A stretch of 20,898 bases of DNA, taken from CASQEL01 sp036655975. Lineage in GTDB: Bacteria > Desulfobacterota > Desulfovibrionia > Desulfovibrionales > Desulfovibrionaceae. Of the stretch, positions 1 to 7,700 are shown piece after piece. The position numbers and the translations under genes were made by a program. Location: assembly GCA_036655975.1 (NCBI GenBank), contig JAVVPD010000036.1, positions 1 through 20,898 of the forward strand, read 5' to 3'. The notes below the pieces were generated by a model. The model was not told the DNA's origin, did no database searches, and saw only the letters and a list, made by a program, of their open reading frames with translations. Numbering within the stretch: the stretch's first letter is position 1; each line of letters begins with the position of its first letter.

Positions 1-564
1 TTCTTTTTTATTTTCCACCTGATTAACCAACACCATGAAATCTCGAATATTATGACGGCTAGACAGCACCTTTATCAGGGCATAACTGTCCGTCAGGGAC
101 GTTGGTTCGGGGGTAATAATGACCACCCTTAGGGCAGCCATGGCGGCAAAGGATTGCACAGAAGCGTTGATACCCGCACCGAGATCTAAAAACATAAAAT
201 CATAATTGCTGAGGGCGTNNNNNNNNNNGAGCCTTTGTAATAGCAGCCCGCGCATATCTTCGTCCATCTCAATCAATTCGGGCACGCCAGAGGCAGCGGG
301 CAAAATATCAAACCCTTTTGCCACGCTGTGGATAATATCTTCCACCTGAGCATTCCCCAAAAGCACATCTTGCATGGTGCCTTCGGGGCTAATTCCCAGT
401 AAAACGTCAAGGTTGGCAAGCCCCATATCACAGTCCATGAGCAAGTTTGAAAAGCCCATTTGGTGTAAGGCGCAGCCCAAGTTTAACGAAATGTTGGTTT
501 TGCCAACGCCGCCTTTGCCGCTCATAATGGCAACACTAAGTGTGGTATTGCTGGGATTTTTCAT
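1..564 (-). CDS. MinD/ParA-family P-loop ATPase, FlhG-like (partial, C-terminus outside window)
   Basis: The first 188 residues of a deviant-Walker-A ATPase are visible. The Walker A motif SGKGGVGKTN lies at residues 15-24, the switch region MDCDMGLANLD at 43-53, and a Walker B-like strand ending FLDLGAG at about 125-131. A TSLTDSYALIKVL segment near residue 155 is typical of FlhG/YlxH proteins, which set flagellar number and position with FlhF. The ATG follows AGGTGG and sits only 4 nt after the stop of the degenerate GGDEF gene, so the two are probably translationally coupled. The N-terminal DQAxxLR activation helix of many FlhG proteins is not present, and no flagellar structural gene is nearby, so a related MinD/ParA paralogue remains possible. 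Ten Ns interrupt the gene at residues 113-116, but the reading frame is consistent on both sides. Confidence 0.8.
   Translation of the reverse strand, partial: MKNPSNTTLSVAIMSGKGGVGKTNISLNLGCALHQMGFSNLLMDCDMGLANLDVLLGISPEGTMQDVLLGNAQVEDIIHSVAKGFDILPAASGVPELIEMDEDMRGLLLQRLXXXXALSNYDFMFLDLGAGINASVQSFAAMAALRVVIITPEPTSLTDSYALIKVLSSRHNIRDFMVLVNQVENKKE
219..228. other. Assembly gap (10 Ns)
   Basis: Ten undetermined bases lie inside the MinD/ParA-type gene. Counting codons from its ATG, the left side ends exactly on a codon and the right side resumes two bases into one. A gap of 10 therefore restores the frame as four codons. The gap length is consistent with the protein, but it may still be a nominal scaffold value. 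Confidence 0.97.
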
Positions 565-568
565 AAAA

Positions 569-1291
569 TTATTGTCCACCTGAGAAAAGGAAGCGTTTTT
601 CGTTGGAATGCACTAAGGTTTGGTAGAGATTTGTGGGACAGGCATCGCGGTGCACCGCACAAAAATTACTGCTGTTCCGAGCTTTTTCCAACGCATTGAG
701 GGCTTCGTGGATGAGATTTTTAGCCAGAGCATTACTCCCACTAGCGCAGGCTATGCCTGCTAAAAAATGTGGCATAAACGCACCGTGAGGGGTTCGCAGC
801 CCTTGCCCCGCACAATCTTTGAGTATTTTTTCTATATGGGCTTGGGCTTTAAATGCGCCCGCACCGGGGAGAATAAGCGCGTTGTGCCCCGTGGAAATGT
901 GACCGATGCAATCGCAGGGCAGCACACATTCCTTTAGGCACAGCACCAAGGCTTGGTGCGCCAATTGCACTGCCTCCGGCCCGTGCAGGCGGGTAATGTC
1001 TTCCTGCCCGTGCAGGCTGAAACAAACCAGCGCTAGTTCGGAACGTCCTCGGCGCACCCGGTAAATCTCTGTTTCTAGTTGGTGCAGAAAGGCGGTGCTG
1101 CATAGGGTACAGGTTAGAGGATCTATCATCCTCTGCATTTTTTGCGCCAAGGCTAGCAAGCTGTCCGATTCAGGACTGCCCAAAGGGGGGCGCGCGTTAT
1201 GGAGCAGGCGCGACAAATGTTCCAGCTCTTGCTCAAGAGACAGGGCGCTAGCATGCGGTTGCCCACCGGAGGAATTATTTATTTTGTCCAT
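569..1291 (-). CDS. Degenerate GGDEF-domain protein, probably non-catalytic
   Basis: This 240-residue soluble protein has a short charged, coiled-coil-prone N-terminus (about residues 18-55) and then a GGDEF-like fold. DPLTCTLCSTAFLHQLE (57-73) matches the usual D-x-LT-x-L-x-x-x-x-x-F entry of diguanylate cyclases, and IHEALNALEKAR (about 194-205) matches the closing helix. The signature loop is lost: where GG(D/E)EF should stand after D127 the sequence reads HISTGHNALILPG (131-143). Cyclase activity is therefore unlikely from what is known of the family; a nucleotide-sensing or protein-binding role is inference. The start codon lies inside the 3' end of prfB (17-nt overlap) with no evident Shine-Dalgarno, pointing to coupled translation. 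The downstream partner is the FlhG-like ATPase. Assignment to the superfamily is moderately sure; the function is unknown. Confidence 0.75.
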   Translation of the reverse strand: MDKINNSSGGQPHASALSLEQELEHLSRLLHNARPPLGSPESDSLLALAQKMQRMIDPLTCTLCSTAFLHQLETEIYRVRRGRSELALVCFSLHGQEDITRLHGPEAVQLAHQALVLCLKECVLPCDCIGHISTGHNALILPGAGAFKAQAHIEKILKDCAGQGLRTPHGAFMPHFLAGIACASGSNALAKNLIHEALNALEKARNSSNFCAVHRDACPTNLYQTLVHSNEKRFLFSGGQ

Positions 1292-2388
1292 GTTGGTGTA
1301 GCAAATAGTCCCGTTGAAATTGATCTATGCGGCCATCAAGAACCGCATCCACATCGCCTATTTCAGAATTTGTACGATGATCTTTCACGAGCCGGTATGG
1401 CTGTAGGGTATAGGTGCGGATTTGACTGCCAAAAGCAATGGCATCCTTGCCCGCATAGGTAGCCTGCCGTTCCGCATCACGTTTATGTAATTCCAGATCA
1501 TACAAGCGGGCCCGCAGAATGTGCAGCGCGGATTCTTTGTTGTGGTGCTGCGATTTTTCATTCTGGCATTGGGCTGAGGTGCCCGTGGGAATATGGGTTA
1601 CCCGTACCGCAGAACTGGTGGTGTTGACGCTTTGCCCTCCCGGCCCGCTGGAGCGGAAGGTATCAAAGCGCAGGTCTGTTTCTTTAATATCCAAAGTAAT
1701 ATCGTCGCCCGCATCGGGGATAATGTCTACAGAGGCAAAGGAGGTGTGGCGGCGTCCCGAAGCGTCAAAGGGGGAAATGCGGATAAGCCGATGGATGCCC
1801 CGCTCACTCTTGAGCAGCCCAAAAACATTAGTCCCCGTAATGCGTAGGGTAACGCTTTTGATGCCCGCTTCATCTCCCACAAGAAAATCGAGTTCTTCTA
1901 CGGTAAAGTTGTGCCTGTTAGCCCAGCGATTGTACATGCGTAGGAGCATTTCCGCCCAATCTTGGGACTCCGTACCGCCGGCACCGGGGTGAATTTCCAG
2001 AATAGCGTCCTGACTGTCTTCTTCTGCCGCCAGCAGCATGTTGAGTTCGGTTTCTTCCAGCTGGTTTTCCAAACGGGTCATTTGTTCGGCTAAGGATTCT
2101 AAGGCCTCGTCGCTTTCTTCTTCTGTAGCCAAGGCCAACCACTCTGCAGTGTCAGTACGACAGGTTTGCAAAGCGGTCAGGCGCGCCACTACGCCTGTTA
2201 ATTTACGTTTCTCTTGCAGGACGGGGGTCAATTTTTCAGGATTAGCCCATGCTTCTGGCTGGGATATTTGTACTTCAATAGCGTCCAAACGTGCTTGGCT
2301 TGCGGGCAAGTCAAAGCCGCCCCCAAAGGGTGTCAAAGCGTTGAGCAAGCGTGGTGTATTTGGCGCGGAGTTCAGCAAATTGTATCAT
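1275..2388 (-). CDS. prfB: Peptide chain release factor 2 (with +1 programmed frameshift)
   Basis: RF2 recognises UGA and UAA stop codons and triggers peptide release. The catalytic GGQ lies in SGPGGQSVNTTSSAVRVTH and the codon-reading tripeptide SPF in RISPFDASGRRHTSF. The start is ATG preceded by AAGGG, and it opens a frame of 25 codons (MIQFAELRAKYTTLAQRFDT and onward) that meets an in-frame TGA as codon 26. A +1 slip on CTT-TGA-C joins it to the long frame at D-L-P-A-S-Q, giving about 370 residues, close to the 365 of E. coli. A frameshift-unaware caller would start at a spurious TTG in the wrong frame (2378). The gene start overlaps the lnt stop by 17 nt, and its end overlaps the degenerate GGDEF gene by 17 nt. 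Expression is autoregulated: low RF2 increases frameshifting. Confidence 0.97.
2310..2325 (-). promoter_or_regulatory. RF2 +1 programmed ribosomal frameshift site
   Basis: Read on the minus strand this is TGG GGG CGG CTT TGA C. CTT is codon 25 of the prfB leader frame and TGA is codon 26. The G-rich stretch sits three bases before CTT, like the internal Shine-Dalgarno of the E. coli prfB site (AGG GGG TAT CTT TGA C). Position, slippery codon, stop codon and following C all match the known autoregulatory element. Confidence 0.95.
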
Positions 2389-3937
2389 AATTACCCTTCA
2401 AATAAACGCGTCGTCGAAAGTGTTCAAGTATAAAGAGCGCTATAAAAAGCGCAAGTCCTATCCACGGGATAAAGGGAGCCAGCCTATGGTATACGGTGGT
2501 TTGGCTACGCAGCTGTGCATAGGCAGGCACAGTCTGGGGGGTGAATTGGCCGCCCCGTACGACCAAGCGCCCCACATGATCAAACACGGCAGAGATGCCA
2601 GTGTTGGTGCCCCGTAAGAGCCAGCGGCCCTGTTCTATGCTCCGCACCGCAGCCAATTCAAGGTGCTGTTGCGCGGCGGAGGTGTCACCAAACCAACCGT
2701 CATTGCTAATATTCAGTAAAATATTTGCCCCTTCATTCACCCTTTCTTGCGCCAGTTCCGGAAAGATGCTCTCGTAACAAATCAGCATGCCCAGTGACAA
2801 ATCCCCGGTGTTGAGGGGCGCTGTGGAGCTTCCGGTGGTAAAGTCCCCTACACCTTGCAACAGGGGTTTTAAAAAGTCAAAAGCCAGCAAGGGGGGTAAA
2901 TATTCCCCAAAGGGCACTAAATGTTCTTTCTCATAGCTTCCGGCATCACGGCCTTCTGGGCTAAGAAGATAGGCTCTGTTAAAAATATGAAATGTTTTTG
3001 TGGCGCCATTTTTGCGGTAGCCCGGTGCCCCCAAAACGAGAGTAATGTTATGATCAGCAACAAAATTGCGTAACTGGGGGCCGTACAGCGGGTGTTCTTG
3101 ATAATAAAAAGGCATGGCGGTTTCAGGCCAGATAACCAGTGGCGTTTTGTTCCCCCATGTGGGCAGGGCCTGAGCTGTCAAGGCCATGTACGTGTTGACG
3201 GTGGCTTTTTGCCACACGGGATCCCATTTTTGGTTTTGATCAATATTGCCTTCAACAAAGAGCACGGGGCGCACATCGGGATCTGTTGCGCTGACAAGGG
3301 GGTGCTGCTCCAGACGCCACGCGCCGCCTGCCCAAAGGAGTACGAACAAGAGCGCGCCCGCAATGCGTAGATTGCGGCTGTTGCCAGCGGCGGCGGGTAA
3401 GGCCAGCCAGCAGGCCAAGGTGACAAAGATGCCCGCCAGCGCATAGGCTCCCGTTACGGAAGCGCCTTGCAACAAGACAGGCCATGGCACAAAGGCGGTA
3501 CTGAGGCTGAGCCAAGGAAACCCGGTAAACAGGCAGCCGCGCAGCACTTCTAAAAAGTACCATATAAGCCCCAGTTCCAGAGCGCGGATGAACGGGCTGT
3601 GTTTACGTAAGAGATAGGCCGCTGTACTAAAAAATCCCGCAAACAGGCCAACATAGGCCCCGAGGGCCATAGCACAAGGGATTGCCAGAAACCATGGAAT
3701 TTGCCCCACATTGTGCAGGGGCACGGCAATCCAATACAGCGCCGCTGAAGCGCCCGCAAGGCCCACAAGCCAGCCAGCGCGAAAGGCTGCTACAGCTCTA
3801 GAAGCGCACAGGCCCAAAACGCATAGGGCTACAGGGTACAGCAGTACCGCTGGGGGAATATGCCAGAAAGGATTGGGAAAGCCCGCAAAAAAACCTGCCG
3901 TGCCAGCTATGCCCCAGAATAGGCTGTGCCGTGTCAT
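2372..3937 (-). CDS. lnt: Apolipoprotein N-acyltransferase
   Basis: This inner-membrane enzyme adds the third acyl chain to the N-terminal cysteine of lipoproteins. It is 521 residues long, near the family norm. The N-terminal ~205 residues contain about six to eight hydrophobic membrane segments, followed by a periplasmic nitrilase-like domain. The catalytic triad is visible: E272 in VIWPETAMPF, K337 in SYEKEHLVPFGEYLP, and C387 in GMLICYESIFPEL, with the cysteine carrying the same number as in E. coli. A last hydrophobic helix (about 492-508) precedes a basic tail. The start codon overlaps the corC stop as ATGA, and the stop lies within the start of prfB. The lnt-corC pairing recalls the E. 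coli ybeX-lnt order. Confidence 0.96.
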   Translation of the reverse strand: MTRHSLFWGIAGTAGFFAGFPNPFWHIPPAVLLYPVALCVLGLCASRAVAAFRAGWLVGLAGASAALYWIAVPLHNVGQIPWFLAIPCAMALGAYVGLFAGFFSTAAYLLRKHSPFIRALELGLIWYFLEVLRGCLFTGFPWLSLSTAFVPWPVLLQGASVTGAYALAGIFVTLACWLALPAAAGNSRNLRIAGALLFVLLWAGGAWRLEQHPLVSATDPDVRPVLFVEGNIDQNQKWDPVWQKATVNTYMALTAQALPTWGNKTPLVIWPETAMPFYYQEHPLYGPQLRNFVADHNITLVLGAPGYRKNGATKTFHIFNRAYLLSPEGRDAGSYEKEHLVPFGEYLPPLLAFDFLKPLLQGVGDFTTGSSTAPLNTGDLSLGMLICYESIFPELAQERVNEGANILLNISNDGWFGDTSAAQQHLELAAVRSIEQGRWLLRGTNTGISAVFDHVGRLVVRGGQFTPQTVPAYAQLRSQTTVYHRLAPFIPWIGLALFIALFILEHFRRRVYLKGNYDTIC

Positions 3938-4761
3938 ACGGTTTGCGGTGCGCTTTCTGGCTCTACGGTGATGCGGCGGATGAATTTTACATCAGCTTCT
4001 TGTACCGTAAATTGCCAACCTGCGATGTTGAAAATTTCTCCTGCCAAGGGCACATGCCCTGCCTGTAAACTCAGGTAGCCGCCAATGGTGTCTACCTCGT
4101 CGGATTCCAGCTCAATGCCCAATTCGTCAAGGTCTTCCAGCAGGGCGCGCCCCGTGAGTTCAAAGCGATTTTCCCCCAGAACGCGGATATCCACTTCCTT
4201 GGGAGCATCGTGTTCGTCTTCAATATCCCCCACAATTTCTTCAATAACGTCTTCAATAGTAATAAGACCCGAGGTGCCACCGTATTCATCCAGTGCAATG
4301 GCAATATGCTGCTTGCGGGTGCGGAATTCTTGCAATAGATCACGCACGCCCTTGGTTTCGGGCACAAAGAAAGGTTCACTCATGAGACTGTCCACGGGGC
4401 TGTCGTGTTCTGTATCAATGAGGCAGCGCAGCAAATCCTTGGCGTGCACCATCCCCACGATATTGTCGCGAGTATCGTTGAAGACAGGAATACGCGAATG
4501 GCCGGACTCCGCGATGATTTTGGCAACCTCTATGAGGGAGGTTCCCACGGCAACGCAGTCAATGTCGGTGCGGGGGGTCATGATATCCTGCACTTGCAGA
4601 TCATCAAAGCGTAATATGCTGAGGAGCATGGATTCTTCTTCAGGGGCCACTTCGCCGTCTGCGCTGGCTTCAAGAATGGCTTTTTCAAGAGATTCTTCAT
4701 CGTCTCGCCGAAAAACTTTGCGTAAGCGAGACCAGATGGTACTGTCAGAGCCTCCGTCCAA
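3934..4761 (-). CDS. corC: CorC/HlyC-family CBS-pair protein
   Basis: This soluble protein has two CBS motifs and a C-terminal CorC_HlyC domain. In the 275-residue form the first CBS unit starts at MTPRTDID (about 61-68) and contains GHSRIPVFND; the second contains ALDEYGGTSGLITIEDVIEEI (about 156-176). The terminal domain includes DTIGGYLSLQAGHVPLAGE. There is no DUF21/CNNM membrane domain, so it resembles E. coli CorC (YbeX), linked to Mg/Co efflux and often adjacent to lnt. I prefer the TTG at 4761 because GGAGG lies five bases upstream; a TTG at 4773 would add four residues (M-E-V-I) that include that Shine-Dalgarno. It sits 26 nt after the PilZ gene and overlaps lnt by ATGA. The ion-transport role is inferred from the family. 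Confidence 0.92.
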   Translation of the reverse strand: MDGGSDSTIWSRLRKVFRRDDEESLEKAILEASADGEVAPEEESMLLSILRFDDLQVQDIMTPRTDIDCVAVGTSLIEVAKIIAESGHSRIPVFNDTRDNIVGMVHAKDLLRCLIDTEHDSPVDSLMSEPFFVPETKGVRDLLQEFRTRKQHIAIALDEYGGTSGLITIEDVIEEIVGDIEDEHDAPKEVDIRVLGENRFELTGRALLEDLDELGIELESDEVDTIGGYLSLQAGHVPLAGEIFNIAGWQFTVQEADVKFIRRITVEPESAPQTV

Positions 4762-4787
4762 AATAACCTCCAATAATGCTGTAATTG

Positions 4788-5729
4788 TTAAAGTTTTTTA
4801 TGTTGCTCTAAATGGTGGCGCATAGTCCATGTTGCCAAGGGGGCAATGCCACCGCTCTCATCGGCGGGGAACCAAGAAATGGGAGTGCTTTTACCTTGTT
4901 CCAGAATAGCCCAGTTCGTATACGAAATGCCTATGGCGATGCTGTTTACGGGGCTTTTTAGTTCACTAATCATACGAATTTTGCCCACCACCCAAAAGGG
5001 CATCGGTTTTTGTGTATCATCTGAACGCAGTACAATGAGAATTAATAACCGCCCACCTAGGCTTAGGTCAATCTCCGATTTTTGCTTTTCGTCAATGGCG
5101 AGGATCAAACGCATGCCCCCGCCGGAAATATTTTCGAGAGTGATCTGATTGACACGGTTGGGGCGGTATTGAAAAACGGCGGGTTCAAGTTCCGCATAGC
5201 GGGCGGGCAGCGTGTCCTGTTCCCCTTGCGGCCACAGGGCCAAGGCCAGCACGGCATCTTTATGGGGATTGACGCGCACAAAATTACGCTTTTGCCCTGT
5301 GTCTATTATTTTGGGCATAGCCAGACGAAAAATCAAGGAACCGCGTTCACGTTTGGCATCCAGCACCTTGGTTGTGCATTGAAAATAATTACGTTTACGT
5401 TTTAGGGTAATGCTGAAATAAATTTTTACAAATTGTTCTATAAGATTGATACTGGCGATAGTGTCATCAACGGCGACAAACAGTTCCGTGGGCGTGATTT
5501 TTATGCAATTGCCTAGGATCGTATCACTGTTTTTTTCTGCAGTGCTATTTTCAAGGCGGAATTGTGCACGTTGATCAATGGAGCGCTCCAATAAGGCATG
5601 GGCAATTTTTTTGCGTTGTTCTGTTGCCTGATGGGAAGAGGACAACACAACATGTTTTTTATAGAAATACCAGCAGGTAGCTCCCAAAAAAATGCTAAAA
5701 AGAATAAGCAGTAATGTTCCGTCGTCCAT
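4788..5729 (-). CDS. Membrane-anchored PilZ-domain protein (cyclic-di-GMP receptor type)
   Basis: The protein has 313 residues. A hydrophobic helix at about 5-23 should anchor it in the inner membrane with the rest cytoplasmic. A YcgR-like N-terminal region (about 48-145) is followed by a PilZ barrel. The cyclic-di-GMP-binding residues are present: QKRNFVR with R148 and R152, and LENISGGGM with N200, S202 and G205, matching RxxxR and (D/N)xSxxG. The loop between them is long. After the barrel comes a tail with W273, W286 and W301 that is recognisably shared with the PilZ protein on the other side of mnmG. Cyclic-di-GMP binding is expected from the motif; the effector partner is unknown. The Shine-Dalgarno is weak (GGA) and the 80-bp leader holds an inverted repeat. 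Confidence 0.85.
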   Translation of the reverse strand: MDDGTLLLILFSIFLGATCWYFYKKHVVLSSSHQATEQRKKIAHALLERSIDQRAQFRLENSTAEKNSDTILGNCIKITPTELFVAVDDTIASINLIEQFVKIYFSITLKRKRNYFQCTTKVLDAKRERGSLIFRLAMPKIIDTGQKRNFVRVNPHKDAVLALALWPQGEQDTLPARYAELEPAVFQYRPNRVNQITLENISGGGMRLILAIDEKQKSEIDLSLGGRLLILIVLRSDDTQKPMPFWVVGKIRMISELKSPVNSIAIGISYTNWAILEQGKSTPISWFPADESGGIAPLATWTMRHHLEQHKKL

Positions 5730-5764
5730 GAAGTATCCGATGCGAGTATTGACTACGGCAGTAG

Positions 5765-5820
5765 CCCCTCTCTGTTGTATGTATACAAAAGGAAAACCCG
5801 TATAAAGTATTAGAGAGGGG
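5765..5820. repeat. 9-bp inverted repeat spanning the mnmG stop and the mnmG-PilZ spacer
   Basis: CCCCTCTCT (5765-5773) and AGAGAGGGG (5812-5820) are perfect reverse complements separated by 38 nt. In the minus-strand transcript the first arm covers the last codons and first stop base of mnmG, and the second arm lies 36 nt before the PilZ start. No T-run follows, so it does not look like an intrinsic terminator. An intercistronic RNA stem-loop or processing site is possible. Confidence 0.5.
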
Positions 5821-7684
5821 GTATCCTTGACGTTTTTTTCAGAAAAATTTCCAAGCAGTTCACCGCTGCGGGGGTTACGCCTGAAATACGTCCTGCCTGC
5901 CCGAGGGTGCAGGGGCGCACCTGACCAAGTTTTTCAGTAACTTCATGTGAAAGACCTGCCACTTGTGTATAATCCAGCTCAAAGGGGAGGGGAGTATTTT
6001 CCAGTCGGGCACCGCGATCCACTAATTCTTGTTGGCGTACCAGATAGCCTGCGTATTTCACGATGGTTTGTGCCCCTTCCCGTACTTTGGGGGGAAAAGC
6101 CTCTAATTCAGGGAAAATCGGCAATAATTGTTGTAAACTTAAGGCCGGACGACGCAATAATTCCGCCAAGGTGGCACTATTTTTCAGGGGCAATTCCCCC
6201 GCCGCGTGCAGCACGGCATCCACATCTTCCGCCGCCATTCTTTTGAGCTGTAACATGTCTAGCAATTGCTGGATACTGGCCTGTTTTGTGCAAAAAAGTT
6301 CCCATTGTTGGTCTTGCACCAAGCCCCGCTCGCGTCCGGCGGGTGTCAGACGGGTGTCGGCATTGTCTTCACGCAGTAGCAAGCGGTGTTCGGCCCGAGA
6401 GGTGAACATGCGGTAGGGTTCTAGCGTGCCGAGCGTGACTAAATCGTCTACCAGTACCGCCATGTAGGCTTCGTGCCGGTGGGGCAGAAAGGGGGGCAGG
6501 CCTTTGCATTCGGCGGAAATATTCAGTGCGGCCCATAATCCTTGTGCGGCGGCCTCTTCATAGCCAGAGGTTCCGTTAATTTGCCCCGCCAACCACAAGC
6601 CGTCGACCAATTTGCTTTGCAGCGTGGGCTTGAGCTGGACGGGATTGGCGTAATCATATTCGATGGCATAGCCGGGGCGAACCATGACGGCTTTTTCAAG
6701 GCCGGGAATACTGGCAACAAGGGCCAGTTGCACGTCCAGCGGCAAACTTGTGGAAATACCGTTGGCATAGCATTCCGCTGATTGCAGGCCTTCGGGCTCG
6801 ATGAACACATGATGTCGGTCACGCTGGGGAAAACGGGCCACTTTGTCTTCAATGGAGGGGCAATAGCGGGCACCTGTGCCTTCAATAACCCCTGTAAACA
6901 GTGGTGAGCGGTCAAAACCACTGCGGATGATGTCGTGTGTATGTTCGTTGGTCCACGTGACGTAACAGGGCACTTGCGCTGATTGCGGGCCTGCCCCGTG
7001 AAAGCTGAAGGCAGGGCAGGGGCTGTCACCGTCTTGCCGTTCTAACTGTGAAAAATCGATGGATGAGGCCAATAAACGTGGCGTAGTGCCGGTTTTAAGC
7101 CGGCCCAATTCCATGCCCAAGGCGCGCAGTGAAGCCGACAAGCCCGTAGCGGGCGCGTCGCCCAGCCGTCCTCCCGCCTGTGTGTTCAGGCCAATGTGGA
7201 TGCGTCCTGCCAAAAAGGTTCCTGTGGTCAACAAGACATGGGGAGCGTTGAATTCCCTACCCTGTGCCGTGCCAACACCGGAGACGCGGCCTGCACGGGT
7301 GCGGATGTGTTCTACACTATCTTGCCAGATTTGCAGCTTGGGTTGCTGGAATACGGAGTTTTTGACGGCGCGCATGTAAGCTTCGCGGTCAATCTGGGCA
7401 CGAGTGGCACGGACGGCAGGGCCTTTGCTCATATTAAGAATGCGGAATTGGATACCCGCCGCATCGGCCCACAGGCCCATCATCCCGCCCAATGCGTCAA
7501 TTTCGCGAACCATATGCCCTTTGGCAAGGCCACCGATGGCCGGATTACACGACAGATAGCCTATGCGATCCACATTCCCCGTGATGAGCAAGGTATGGTG
7601 ACCGAGTTGAGCTGCCGCCATGGCGGCTTCGCAACCTGCGTGCCCACCGCCGACAATGATAAGATCAAAATTTTGGGTACTCAA
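5810..7684 (-). CDS. mnmG: tRNA uridine-5-carboxymethylaminomethyl modification enzyme MnmG (GidA)
   Basis: MnmG is the FAD-dependent partner of MnmE that installs the cmnm5 group on U34 of several tRNAs. The protein is full length (624 residues). The N-terminal dinucleotide-binding motif is IIVGGGHAGCEAA. Family signatures GTFLAGRIHIG, RYCPSIEDKVARFP (with the conserved cysteine) and RPGYAIEYDY are intact, and a helical MnmE-binding region closes the protein. Both candidate starts are TTG. The one at 7684 has AGGA eight bases upstream, while the one at 7690 would leave only two bases to that site, so I use 7684. The gene begins 16 nt after the stop of one PilZ gene and is followed 80 nt later by the other. 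mnmE is not in this window. Confidence 0.97.
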   Translation of the reverse strand: MSTQNFDLIIVGGGHAGCEAAMAAAQLGHHTLLITGNVDRIGYLSCNPAIGGLAKGHMVREIDALGGMMGLWADAAGIQFRILNMSKGPAVRATRAQIDREAYMRAVKNSVFQQPKLQIWQDSVEHIRTRAGRVSGVGTAQGREFNAPHVLLTTGTFLAGRIHIGLNTQAGGRLGDAPATGLSASLRALGMELGRLKTGTTPRLLASSIDFSQLERQDGDSPCPAFSFHGAGPQSAQVPCYVTWTNEHTHDIIRSGFDRSPLFTGVIEGTGARYCPSIEDKVARFPQRDRHHVFIEPEGLQSAECYANGISTSLPLDVQLALVASIPGLEKAVMVRPGYAIEYDYANPVQLKPTLQSKLVDGLWLAGQINGTSGYEEAAAQGLWAALNISAECKGLPPFLPHRHEAYMAVLVDDLVTLGTLEPYRMFTSRAEHRLLLREDNADTRLTPAGRERGLVQDQQWELFCTKQASIQQLLDMLQLKRMAAEDVDAVLHAAGELPLKNSATLAELLRRPALSLQQLLPIFPELEAFPPKVREGAQTIVKYAGYLVRQQELVDRGARLENTPLPFELDYTQVAGLSHEVTEKLGQVRPCTLGQAGRISGVTPAAVNCLEIFLKKTSRIPPL

Positions 7685-7700
7685 AGACAAAGTCCTGCTG

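Noticed and set aside
849..1103. Second minus-strand frame inside the degenerate GGDEF gene
   Set aside because: Arginine/alanine-rich shadow of the real frame; the GGDEF-like motifs are only in the 569-1291 frame.
1519..1992. Plus-strand open frame of 157 codons opposite prfB
   Set aside because: It is antisense to the conserved GGQ and SPF regions of RF2 and shows no domain or Shine-Dalgarno.
2311..2313. In-frame TGA in prfB as a selenocysteine codon, prompted by selA in the window
   Set aside because: Context is the textbook CTT-TGA-C frameshift site at codon 26, and the downstream RF2 sequence continues in the +1 frame, not the zero frame.
4085..4825. Long plus-strand open frame (246 codons) opposite corC
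   Set aside because: Its product is serine/arginine-rich low-complexity text mirroring the codon pattern of corC, with no ribosome-binding site; corC has clear CBS motifs.
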